From assembly GCA_023091665.1 (NCBI GenBank), contig JALJCQ010000030.1, positions 1,366,501 to 1,430,500 of the forward strand: a stretch of DNA of 64,000 nucleotides, given 5' to 3'. The DNA comes from Pythium myriotylum. Taxonomy: Eukaryota > Oomycota > Peronosporomycetes > Pythiales > Pythiaceae. The position numbers and the translations under genes were made by a program. The notes beneath the pieces are model-generated. The model was given only the letters and a program-made list of their open reading frames with translations, ran no database searches and was not told the origin of the DNA. How positions within the stretch are numbered: position 1 is the stretch's first letter; each line of letters starts with the position of its first letter. Positions 53,195-62,801 of the stretch are shown piece by piece.

Positions 53195-56100
53195 ATGGAC
53201 TCTGGCGCGTCGTTCCACCTGACGGGCCAAAGAGACAGTCTCCGAGACACGCGCAGAATCTCCCCAGCAAAAGACTCCACCGTTGCAGACTTACAGACGG
53301 TCGCGCTAGACACGGTCGGAGATCTCCACTTGCAGACAATCAACTTGGATATCAACCACAACCGTCGGATCACCAACCTCGTCATACCGAATGTGTTTTT
53401 TGTGCCAGACTTGCCAATTACGCCTTTGTCAGTTTTTCGCCTTGTCAAGAACGGCGACACAGTCACTTTTCAGGATAACGAGTGGGTGGTGATCAGAGGC
53501 AAGTACCGGCAGCGAATCGTAACCGCCGTGCCAGTAGATGGCGTATATGAGGTCATCACGCCAACGTCTCAATCCGTGCGGGATCCTAGTGAGGTGGTGT
53601 TCGCAGCTAGACGACGACGACAGCGCCGCCAGCTACGAGACACGATCATGAATTGGCACCGCCGACTGGGACACATTAGCTTTCGCAGATGCCGCGATCT
53701 CGCCAAAAGTAACGCCGTCGACGGGCTACTGCTGGAAGACGGCCCGGACCCGAGCCCATGCCTACTCTGTGCCCGAGCGAAGGTGTTGGAGCCGACCGCT
53801 CCGCTCGAACGATCCAGCGATCAAGCGGCAGCCGACACAGTTTGTCACATAGACCCGGCCGGTCCGGTGCAACGATCGTACCACGGCAACAGTTATTTCA
53901 TGGTTGCAGTTTGGCGGGATTTTGTGCGCATCTATGGCCTGAAAACCAAGGACGAAGTTGATCAACGTACCGCCGAGTTCATCACGTACATCGAAAGACA
54001 GTCGGTCGTGCCGGTTCGCGGACTCACGGTAGTGCGGACAGATGGGGGGGGGGGAGAATTTGAGTCGACAGACTTTCGCCAACTCATCGCGGAGCAAGGG
54101 CTCCACCACCAGACAACCGTCCGGTACCGCAGTAGCCAAAACGGGGTTGCCGAGCGAGCGATACGAACAGTCACCGAAATGGGCTGCGCCATGTTGCTTG
54201 ACTCGCAACTGCCTCACTACTTGTGGGAAGACGCACTCCTACATGCTACCTATATCTACAACCGGATCCCGCGGTCGGGCTCGGACGTTACGCCGCACGA
54301 GAGACTCTTTGGTCTCAAACCGTTCCTCCGACAACTTCCGATCTTTGGTCAATCGCGCGTCATTCGCGTACCCGACAAGCTCCGACGCAAGTTCCTCCGT
54401 TTTGACGGCCGTGGAGAACTAGGTGCGTTTGTCGGCTTTTCCGAGCGAATAAAAGGGTACCGCGTCTACTTGCCCGGTGACACTCAACGGATCCGTGACA
54501 GCGCCAACATTCTCGCCCTCGAACGCATGTTGTACGACGAAGTGGTTCTGCCAGCCGACGACGTCCCGCCACCGCCGGGAGAAGGGGGAGGAGATGATCC
54601 GGAGCGAGAGCGAGAACTCGACCAAGTAGAGATAGACGAAGGCTTTGAGACACCTGCAACCATCGAAGGACCCCGCGAGCGAACACCGGCGGAACGCGAA
54701 GCGATCAGACAGATCCTGCGCAGCACTGCATGGTCGAGAGAAGCGGTGAAGGCAGCAAATGGAACATCCACACTCACTGATAGACGGCGATCAGAACGAC
54801 TGTCGGCACGAAGAATTAACGCAGCGTTCTTGGCATTCACAGAAGTGATCCGCGAGCCAGTCAATTTGGCCGAGGCAGGGCGGTCGCCTCAATGGCCGCA
54901 GTGGGAGGAAGCAGTCCGAGTAGAAGTCCAAGCACTGGAAGCAAACGACACCTTCGACCTCGTCGTCCTGCCGCCCGGCGCTCGAGCCCTCGACAAAACT
55001 GTTCAGTTGAGACTGAAACTCGCGGCGGATGGCAGCGTCGAGAGGTACAAGGCAAGGGTGTGCGCCAGGGGCGACCACCAGGTTTTTCTCATGGACTACA
55101 TTGAAACGCATGCGCCCGTTGTGGACCTCGTTTGCGTGAAGGTGTTCTTTGCATTCGTGGTCAAGTACAAAATGAAGATGCAGCAAGGAGACGTTCCGTC
55201 TGCGTACTTAAAGGCGAAACTCAATGAGACAGTCTACGTGAAACAAGTGAAAGGCTTTGAAAGAAAGGAGAAGAACACAGGGTCTGGAAACTAAAGAAAG
55301 CCCTGTACGGTCTAAAACAAGCTGGGCGTGAATGGCATAAAGAAATTGACGCGTTCTTGCGGCAGGACGGGCTGCAGTCAACGACGGGCGACGCGTGCCT
55401 GTATCACAAACGAGCAGGTGGCGGCCTTCTTCTAGTCTGTCTATATGTCGATGACATCTTGGTTGCCCACCAAGACGAAGAGTATATCCTCCACCTGATG
55501 ACCGCACTGTCGATCAAGTACAAAGTCAAAGATCTTGGCGAGCCAAAGCAGTTCCTCGGCATGCAGTTACGAAGAGACGGTGACGCCATCTTTCTCTCTC
55601 AGAAGACGTACATCAACGAACTACTGTATCGCTTCGCAATGGACGAATCGAAGCCGCAGTACACACCAATGGTGCCCAAGACGCGACTGGACTCTCTGAC
55701 CGACGAGCCCACGAATGACGAGATGCGCCTGATGAGCTCGAAACCATATCGAGCAGTGGTCGGAAGCCTGCTCTACTTGGCGAGAGTGTCTCGGCCCGAT
55801 CTCTCGTTTTCCGTGAACCAACTAGCGAGACACTGTGCCAAGCCGAGAAAGGTTGCATGGGATGCCGCAAAGTACCTCATGCGGTACCTAAGGCACACGG
55901 ATGGACTCGAGCTGCGAATGGAGGCAAGCGAGCCGGGGCTTCGCGTCGCCACCGACGCGGACTGGGCCAATGACGTTGAAGATCGGAAGTCGGTGTCCGG
56001 GTTCGCTGTGTTCCTGTTCGGGTGCTTGATCCACTGGGGATCGACCAAGCAAACGGTCGTTGCCCTGTCCAGCACGACGGCCGAGTTTATCGCGGCAAAT

Positions 56101-56430
56101 GACGGCTTGTAGCAAAGCGAGTGGATACGGCTTGTGGTGTCCGAGATCATGAACGGATCCGAGACGATCGAACGACTCCCGTTCGTACTGCAGGTCGACA
56201 ATCAGCAAACCATCTACGGCATCAAGAAAGAGAGCACGAGCGGCGCGCAGAAGGCCGTGGATATCCGCTTCCACGCGCTCAAGGATGCGTGGCAGGACGG
56301 AAAGATGGCGTTGGAGTACGTCCCAACGAACGAGAACCCTGACTTGATGACCAAGGCATTGAATCGACACGAACTCCTCCGCAAGCGAGGCCGGACCGGC
56401 CTGTGCTCGATAACGGGTGATGATCCGTGA
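53195..56430 (+). pseudogene. Copia pol: protease, integrase, reverse transcriptase, RNase H
   Basis: Open from 53195 to 55294: protease DSGASFHLTG; GAG-pre-integrase zinc region NWHRRLGHISF...CLLCARAKV; integrase with DPAG, the second Asp in RTDGGGGEFES (with an 11-G run) and Glu in SSQNGVAERAIRTV; then the start of RT (RYKARVCARGDHQ). A frameshift near 55,265-55,282 moves RT into the next frame: LKKALYGLKQAGREW, catalytic CLYVDDILVAH and FLGMQL. RNase H has DADWANDVEDRKSVSG and LSSTTAEFIAA, then a TAG at 56110, and continues to KALNRHELL. All catalytic residues are visible, but the frame is broken. Confidence 0.85.
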
Positions 56431-56450
56431 GCTGGCGCTTGTGGGGGAGG

Positions 56451-56810
56451 TGTTGATGCTGACACCAGACCGGTGCCAGCGCTGCCAGCGTCAGTACAAG
56501 CAGCAGCTCCAGACCGGAGAGAGAGGGACTCTGGGACCGTGCTGGATGACGACAGAGCAACCGGAATCGGCGCGAGCAGACCGCTCATACTGCACCGCAG
56601 TAGATATGCCGGGTTGCGTCGACACGAAGCACCGCCCCTCACGCCCGCAGCCGCGCAGTTCCCGCAGCTCATCACTAACCCTTCCTTGTTTTGGTTACCC
56701 CAGGTCCAGTATTCGGAGCACATGCTCCCGTAGGACTCACATGAACAGTCAGTTGGGAAATAAACCACCAAAAAAATCAAGTGCTTTCGTTGAGAAGTCC
56801 ACAACTAACA
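56451..56810 (+). repeat. 3' LTR of the Copia element
   Basis: 360 bp, identical to the 5' LTR except for A at 56763 in place of C. It is followed directly by the second target-duplication copy GTCGG (56811-56815). Confidence 0.93.
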
Positions 56811-56815
56811 GTCGG

Positions 56816-57720
56816 TAGATCGCGGAACCGTCCGAGATGAAGAAGGTTCCTTGACCACCTGAGATCTTCTCGTACGCCGTCGTTGAGAGTGACTGTGCCG
56901 TGGACGGGAGCTACCGAGACGAGGCCTTGCACGCGCTGGTAGAACGGTTTGACAGCCCTACAACACGTGCATACGTGGCGTAGACTCCCCAAGAGTCGTT
57001 AAAGATCAGAGCGTGTTGCTCGTGATTTCAATAGTAATGCGTCAACCCGTGCCAGAGCCTTATCGATCTTCCGTGTTGGCATTGAGATTGTTCGGCGGTC
57101 GAGGTCAAACTCCAGCCCGAGGACCTCAAGCCGAGATCCCCAATCGGAGAACTTCTTTACGTTGAGAGCGCGCGGGCCGAAGACCACCATCATGCTGAGC
57201 CGTAGTGCTGTCTCGGCCAGCTGAAGTCGGGAACCCGTGTCGTGTTCGATCAACACGTGGTCGTCCACCCACTCGTTTGCATAAATCGGATCAGTGTTGG
57301 AATCGGTTATGGTCATGGAGGCCGAAGACTTGCGGCGTACCAGCCAAGTGATTGCTCCACCGAAAGCACCATAGTATGTAGGCGAACTGGTCCAACCGAA
57401 TGGTGCGGAAAGGTCGATGAGAGTATAGCGGTTGTTCTCCAGCCTGGCGCCCATCCAACTGATACTCGCTGCTGCCACCATGAGGTGGCGAAAGGCTCCC
57501 TTGACGTCTCCCTTCATCATGCGTCGCGGTTTCGCAGGGTCCCTCGTGTAGAGTGCGTCGATTCGCCACGCGAGGTTACTGACGGGCTTGTAAGTAAGCT
57601 ACGGTAGAACGCTCCGATCCGTGGCCTCGTTCGTGGATGAGCCGAGTGGGCGCTTGAAATCGTGAATAAGCCTCACTTCCTCATTCGGGTCGACCCCCGC
57701 CTTTTCCACTGCGCCGAGAG
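56816..57720 (-). pseudogene. Right fragment of a DIRS-like retroelement: reverse transcriptase
   Basis: Minus strand. RT blocks in order: EVRLIHDFKRPLG (fingers), MKGDVKGAFRHLMV (first catalytic Asp), APFGWTSSPTYYGAF (the PFG motif) and NEWVDDHVLIE (catalytic WVDD instead of YVDD). It then runs toward the Copia insertion (LRWSRNLLHLGRFRDLP). There is a TAG near 57,600 and a TAA at 56,999 in the same frame, so the element was dead or dying. The RNase H half is at 50,892-51,254. The RT style (IHDFKRP, PFGW, WVDD) fits DIRS-like or related elements better than Gypsy, Copia or LINEs. Confidence 0.7.
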
Positions 57721-58740
57721 GACTAATCTGGATGTAGCGGTCCACGTGACCACTACACAGCACTTCGCTTGGAGGAAGCGAGAGCAGCCGCTCCGAGTCG
57801 ACCCCTGTCGACGAGCGCCAAAGACTTCAAGGTTACAAAAGTAGGTTAGGTTGTGTAGGTACATAACGTGTGTGGTCCACTTAGGGGAAAAGTTTCCCTA
57901 AGTAGTAACTCTCTTTTATTAGATTCAGTAGGTGATATCCCGGGGTATTAGATACCAGGAATATCAGGTATAGGCCCCAGGGGAATAATCTAAATACAAG
58001 CAGTTCGCCTTTTGCCAAGTCCTTGGCGCTCGTTGACAGGGGCCGACTCAGAGCGGCTGCTCACGCTTCCTCAAGCGCAGGTGCTGTGTACGGTCGTGGA
58101 CCGTTACACCTCAAATAGTGGTGCCCGGGGTCAGTTGTGTGTGAAGCGTTGCGCGCGCGAGTAGGGACGAAAAGAAGACCTCCTGGGTCCCACACAAGCC
58201 GAGATGCTGCAGGCTTGCCACTCATTACGCTACCCATGGCGTCTGTACATTTTACGCGGCACGATATTGGTGGGAACGCACCCTCACTTCCATTGGCCTT
58301 CGGGGTGACTTGCATCAATGCAACCAGTTGCGTCGTCCACTGATTCTGGGGTTGATAAGGTCTTCTTGGCCTCGTAGGATTTCGAAGCCACACTGGTACC
58401 CCTCCATCGAATCGAGCGTAGCGTGAGCTTCTCAGGGCGCGGAGGCGCTCGGCAATCTCCTCAACCATCAAGCTGTTGAGCTCGCCGTCGCCACCGCTCG
58501 CGTTTGCCACCTTCGTCCCGATCTTCTCTCCGCAACCGGTGATAGTGTTCATGGTGCCCATCGTGTCTATACCTGGTGGTCAATGTGCCCTCGATAGTGT
58601 TGCGCCCTCGCCTTCGTTGGCCTTCGAGGTGGCTATCACAGCTGCTTGACGTAGGAAAGCGTGGGGTAGCACAGCAAAAATCGGGTGACTCAAACGGCAG
58701 ACCAGCGATGAACCTTCCAACGAACATGCCACCAGCAGCT
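57721..58740 (-). other. Probable 5' part of the DIRS-like element, unassigned
   Basis: Upstream (on the minus strand) of the reverse transcriptase. The longest minus frame, 58061-58561 (166 aa), contains a run resembling a small Gag-like or linker protein but no domain I recognise. The sequence around 57,880-58,000 is AT-richer with no coding signal. The element's right boundary could not be found. Confidence 0.3.
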
Positions 58741-59929
58741 TCATATCGGATGTAGGTGTTTTGGACTCCTGGCAGATTCCATCCTGCTCAGAGGCAAATT
58801 GCAGATGCGGACGGGCCAGCCGTCGAAGGCGAGCTGACGAATGTGGCAGAGCCCTTCCTGCCGAGTGTGAGCCGAAATTTCGAGCTGTCGGAATCGGCGA
58901 GTAGAGATTGTGTCTCTTCTGTGGAGAGTGTTCGCTTTAGCGATTTCGTGTATGTGGGTTTAGGGTTTAGCGCCCTAGCTCCGTGGGCATGAGTCTCCGC
59001 AAGCGCCGACGTGACTAGTCAGGTGAAAGCGTCTAAGTCTCAAGGAAGTGATCAGTCTGGGGTACCCCTGGTACCCGATTCAAGACGAAGTGAACAGTCT
59101 GACGCCCAAGCCAAGATTCCGTACTCCAGACTCGGCGGTGCAAGTTATCGTATTTCTCTTTATTCAGAAACCTCGCATAAAAACAGTAGGAGTAGGAACC
59201 TTGTATTTGACAGATTTCAGTAGGTAGGAATGGGTGCTTGCCACCCAATAACCCACGGAAGGGGGGCGATTCTCCGCCGCTAATTCCGTGGGAGTCAGTT
59301 CAGACTTTTTCCTCCACGTAGAAGCCCCCAGATCTTTACCTCAACAGTAGCCCCGTCAGTATCTCGAGGAAGTCACCAAGTGTTTCGAAGTGATCAGTCT
59401 GGTCGATAGACCGCCTATTTTGGGTACTGTCGCGATCCGAAGTGATCAGTTTGGCCGCCGGTTGTTTTTGCCTGCGCTTCCTGCCAAGTTCCCGTAGGAG
59501 TTCTCCAAGAGCTCCATCGTCTCTAAGCCGTTCTTTCTCGCTGCCTCTAGACTTGTGAGGGTCTAGTTGCAGTGTCATGTCAGAGTGCCGGGTCTCCGCT
59601 TCAAAGAAGTTGTGATATCCGGGTCTGAAGCGAGTATTCGAAGCACGCAAGATCCACCCCTTTCCTGAGAATACTGTTGCCGTCGGTGACTCAAGACCGA
59701 GCCTACGTACGCCAGGTGCTCGTTCTTGATTTTGCCACACAACATGTATCAGTCGTATTAGCACTTGCCAGGGAACAGTTTTGCATCTTCACTTTGCTGT
59801 TGCGGTGTTGGACTGTGCTCAGGTGTCTGTTACATAGAAATAGAAACCATAGAAGTGTTGGGCACCCGTTCCTCCAAATTCGTGCTATCAATACTTTTAC
59901 GATGTATAGAGAAGGTGAATTTCTTTATT
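58741..59929. other. Unassigned repeat-like region
   Basis: About 1.2 kb with no recognisable gene. It contains four copies of a 16-bp motif (listed separately) and two telomere-like TTTAGGG units near 58,958. A minus-strand frame at 59336-59764 (142 aa, KRRQKQPAAKLITSDRDS) has no known domain. It is probably decayed transposon sequence. Confidence 0.35.
59045..59454 (+). repeat. Four copies of the 16-bp motif GAAGTGATCAGTCTGG
   Basis: Copies at 59045-59060, 59087-59102 (GAAGTGAACAGTCTGA), 59387-59402 and 59439-59454 (GAAGTGATCAGTTTGG). They form two pairs, 42 and 52 bp apart. The units contain TGATCA. Confidence 0.65.
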
Positions 59930-59990
59930 GGCCGGGACCAATTTGTTCGACCCCCCCTCCCCGACACCCCGAACAAATTGGTCCCAGGCC
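59930..59990. repeat. 16-bp perfect inverted repeat
   Basis: Arms GGGACCAATTTGTTCG (59934-59949) and CGAACAAATTGGTCCC (59970-59985) surround a 20-nt C-rich loop. Both arms extend by GGCC with one bulged base. Related fragments lie at about 60,155-60,175 and 60,232-60,248. Confidence 0.75.
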
Positions 59991-60515
59991 AAGACGTACG
60001 AGCAAAGAGAGCTCCTGGGTCTCCCGCGCGGCCATCGTTGCTTGAGTAGGCAGGACGTTGTGTATCGTGTGCAGGATCTATATATACAGGAGCTATAGCC
60101 AACACGAAGCCACATTTCCTCGGCGAGAATGTTGTGTTGCGCCTAGCGCGGCCAGGGACATATTGGTCCTGGTACTTCAGACAAACGACGGGAACATTCA
60201 ACACCCCGATTCCGTGCATATACGCTCAAATGGTCCTGGTCCAATTTGATTTTCCGGATCCACCCAATAATCGATTCACGGTTGGCATAGTTGGAGAACA
60301 CATGGATTCCAAACAAAAAGAGTTGAAACAACATAACATATGCTTTGTCACGTTGTTCCCCGTGATCACACATCAACATGAGATGAAATCACACAAAAGA
60401 ACAGCAGAGCAAATACTTTCTTGTGATCACAAAGAAAACGCAAGAGAGAGCCACAGAATAGTAAAAAAAAAAAAAAGGGGTTGTGATGGAGTTTGCGCTC
60501 GTCTCGTCGCAAACG

Positions 60516-60518
<3 letters not shown>

Positions 60519-60612
<94 letters not shown>
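60519..60612 (+). repeat. (TC)n microsatellite, about 47 units
   Basis: Uninterrupted TC dinucleotides ending 5 nt before the start codon of a small secreted-protein remnant. A run of 13-14 A followed by GGGG lies 40 bp upstream (about 60,463-60,480). Confidence 0.95.
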
Positions 60613-60613
<1 letters not shown>

Positions 60614-60616
60614 AGC

Positions 60617-60868
60617 ATGAGCCTCGTCGTAACGCTGCTGCTGCTCGCAGCAGCGCGCACCTCGACCACGCCGCTGAACGTCTGCCGCGACGCCACCTAC
60701 AATATGCCAGCCTCGCGCGGCGCGATTTGCTTGGGCGTCGGCGCGACCCTTACCAGTAAGGCCTGTCCGCCCAAGGGCGACGCGGTGCCCGAGTTATGCC
60801 ATCCGTTCTTGCCGCTATTCAATGGCCACCTGTCCTCTTTGGCATTGGATGCGCCATATAATACGTAA
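60617..60868 (+). CDS. Truncated secreted cysteine-rich protein
   Basis: 83 aa starting MSLVVTLLLLAAARTS, a clear signal peptide. The mature part has four cysteines: VCRDATYNM, GAICLG, KACPPKGD and ELCHPFLP. This resembles the N-terminus of a Phytophthora/Pythium secreted family with repeats of the type CRDATY...RGAIC...CPLKGD...C, often annotated as carbohydrate-binding or hypothetical. After residue 70 the match ends and the frame stops, so it looks like a gene fragment cut by later insertions. The (TC)n tract sits directly upstream. The family assignment is from memory. Confidence 0.45.
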   Translation: MSLVVTLLLLAAARTSTTPLNVCRDATYNMPASRGAICLGVGATLTSKACPPKGDAVPELCHPFLPLFNGHLSSLALDAPYNT

Positions 60869-61035
60869 AGGTTGATTGATCAGAACGACGGTACCGATCT
60901 GAATCGAAGCCTTCGGGTCTTTGACTTGGCTCGCTCCTACCTGCGGTTCCAAATATATACTGTGTACAGTGGTGTATCGAAACATCTTCGGCGCCGAAGA
61001 TAGGTTGCGTAACATTCAAGTAACATTCTCCACAT

Positions 61036-62094
61036 CCATGCAACATCAATGTGTGGCCCTCCACCGGTTGAAGTCATTTTTGGACTTGGTGGCGGTCGAG
61101 ATGGCAGCCCAAGACGAAAAGACTGCTGAGGCCATCATAGACCTCATGGACCTGGAGCTAGGTGACTCGTCAGGCAAACAGGATGCCTCGGCGAGTGCAA
61201 CGTTCAATGCATTTCTCCAGGTTGAGTATGGACGAACCTTTGAGACTCTGAGGAAGAAAGATGTGACAAATGATTTGGTGGGCAAGTTTTGTTCTTATCT
61301 CCTACACGACGACATCAGCTGGCAGACATCCATGAACTATCTTAGCTCGATCAAATGGCAGCTTGAGGTGAATGTACCCATGGATCTTTCTAAGTGAGAG
61401 AGCGACTGGTACAGGAGACGCCGACGCAACCTCCATCAACAGTTCGTTCTCCAAGCGATAAAAACCGGCAAGCGTCTCAAAGACCAGGCAGCTATGATGA
61501 CGCTTGAAGATTTCGAAGAGATGAGTAAAATGCGCTTCTTGCAAAACCGCGCAACAGCCTTCATGGATCGCAGGCTTTTGAACAATCAATGGTTGACGAT
61601 CGGACGTAGCTCGGATATTGGAAATCTCCCTTTCGACAATCTGCATTGGTTGGATCGGGTTTTGGTGATCGATGTCACACGATAAGAGTTTTGTTGCTCT
61701 ACGATGCTCGTAATGATACTCATATCGTGCAAATGTAGCCTAAAGGTCCGCCAGCAACATTCAATATCCATCTTTTGCTCCCCTGGACGCTGGAATATTG
61801 ATCCTTTTCATTCTCTGGCGTGTCAACTTGTCGCCGATCCATACAACGCTTCCAATCGTGTCTTCTCGCAGATCACAGACAGCAAAAACGAGTCACGAAT
61901 TACCGCGCACATCAATCGCCTTCTCAGAAGCTTGTATCAGTCTGGCGTTGATGCGATTCTCACGCCGGGGCTGCAGTCGCATTCAGCACGTCGCGGTGCC
62001 CACGCTTTAGTGTCATCGACACTATTTTTATTTTGTTTCGGCAGGCGACCAGTATGGAAAATAGTGACCTGCACACTATTTTTCTACGGACGCT
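61036..62094 (+). pseudogene. Crypton-like tyrosine recombinase remnant
   Basis: One frame from about 61036, broken by TGA at 61395 and TAA at 61683. The N-terminal half is helical (TFNAFLQVEYGRTFETLRKKDV, SWQTSMNYLSSIKWQL), like the core-binding domain of Crypton recombinases. Later come a GRSSDIGNLPFDNLHWL block, in which the Arg fits the first catalytic position, and HSARRGAHAL, which fits the R-H region of tyrosine recombinases. The terminal catalytic tyrosine is not clear. Cryptons are common in oomycetes. The 3' end merges into a palindrome-rich stretch. Confidence 0.5.
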
Positions 62095-62160
62095 AAAATC
62101 ATAGATAAAGAATTAGTGTCATCGACACTAAATTCTGGTAGAAAAGAAATAGTGTCCAAT
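62008..62160. repeat. Cluster of TAGTGT palindromes
   Basis: Two identical 17-bp palindromes (TAGTGTC-ATC-GACACTA) at 62008-62024 and 62114-62130. Between them lies a 9-bp-arm hairpin (AAAATAGTG/CACTATTTT, 62058-62082), and another TAGTGTC half-site lies near 62,147. It looks like the ends of a small non-autonomous element. Confidence 0.6.
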
Positions 62161-62359
62161 CATCTTTGGCAGGCGTGGTGCCAGTGCAGCTCAGGTTCAA
62201 TGGCGTGTATTACATCTTAATTACCGCCTATACCTTCTCGGCTATGACTAAGATATAACCACAATGGACTGAAGTGCTGGGTTTTCTTCTCTTGGGGTGA
62301 CTTGCGTCCTTCTGGGGACTTGGGCCGTGCGGTCTTCTATTTCGGGCAAGTGCGGCCCT

Positions 62360-62433
62360 TGCCCCTGGTGGGGATCGAACCAGGGGGCGCTCGGTTATAA
62401 GCCGAGGACTCTACCATTGAGCCGGGGATATCC
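62360..62433 (-). tRNA. tRNA-Ile(UAU)-like sequence, probably degenerate
   Basis: The anticodon arm is perfect (CTCGG-CTTATAA-CCGAG, anticodon TAT), and D-arm box A (GGCTCAATGGTAGAG) and box B (GGTTCGATCCC) are good. The T-stem and acceptor stem pair poorly, so this may be a pseudogene or tRNA-derived repeat head. It lies head to head with the next feature. Confidence 0.4.
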
Positions 62434-62437
62434 CCCT

Positions 62438-62509
62438 GCCAGTGCAGCTCAATGGTAGAGCGCGTGCTTAATAAATACAAGGTCGGTGGTACGATTCCAC
62501 CCATTGGTA
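62438..62509 (+). tRNA. tRNA-Ile(AAU)-like sequence, probably degenerate
   Basis: Exactly 72 nt with standard tRNA layout. The acceptor GCCAGTG/CATTGGT pairs fully counting G-U. The D-arm is GCTC-AATGGTA-GAGC and the T-arm GGTGG-TACGATT-CCACC. The anticodon loop TTAATAA gives AAT. Only three of five anticodon-stem pairs form, so a tRNA pseudogene or SINE head is likely. It starts 4 nt from the opposite-strand tRNA-like sequence. Confidence 0.4.
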
Positions 62510-62801
62510 ATGGTTCAAGTGATGCGAACCGTATTGGTGACAGTTTGGTCATATTGATGAGCCGGCGCACAGAACTGCTAACGCGATCGCCGACCGGCAA
62601 TCAGTGTGAACAGATTGGCCGTCAGTATGCTAAGTACCATGAATCGGGTGCCCCTTCTGGTATGGGTTCGATGCACGCACTGATGTATCAGTATATTGTG
62701 TCTTTAATCCAAAGTCACAGCGGCCCCAGGGATACAGAGGGATATCGTATCACAGTACAAGAGATCACAATATGAAGCAACCCAAGCAAGAAGATAATTT
62801 T
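62510..62801. other. Stretch between the tRNA-like pair and the transposase
   Basis: No gene supported. If the preceding tRNA-like sequence is a SINE head, its body would lie here. Confidence 0.3.

Larger units (their letters stand above)
51255..56810 (+). mobile_element. Full-length Ty1/Copia LTR retrotransposon
   Basis: A 5,556-bp element with identical-length 360-bp LTRs beginning TGTTGATG and ending AACTAACA. It is flanked by the 5-bp target duplication GTCGG (51250-51254 and 56811-56815). A purine tract (GTGGGGGAGG, 56441-56450) sits directly before the 3' LTR. Internal order is Gag, protease, GAG-pre-integrase, integrase, reverse transcriptase, RNase H, which defines Copia. The LTRs differ at one of 360 positions (C at 51567, A at 56763), so insertion was recent. 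Even so, the coding region has five in-frame stops in or near Gag, one frameshift before RT and one stop in RNase H, so this copy is not autonomous. It split an older minus-strand DIRS-like element. Confidence 0.92.

Noticed and set aside
58956..58972. TTTAGGG telomere-like units
   Set aside because: Only two units; too short to mark a telomere or an internal telomeric array.
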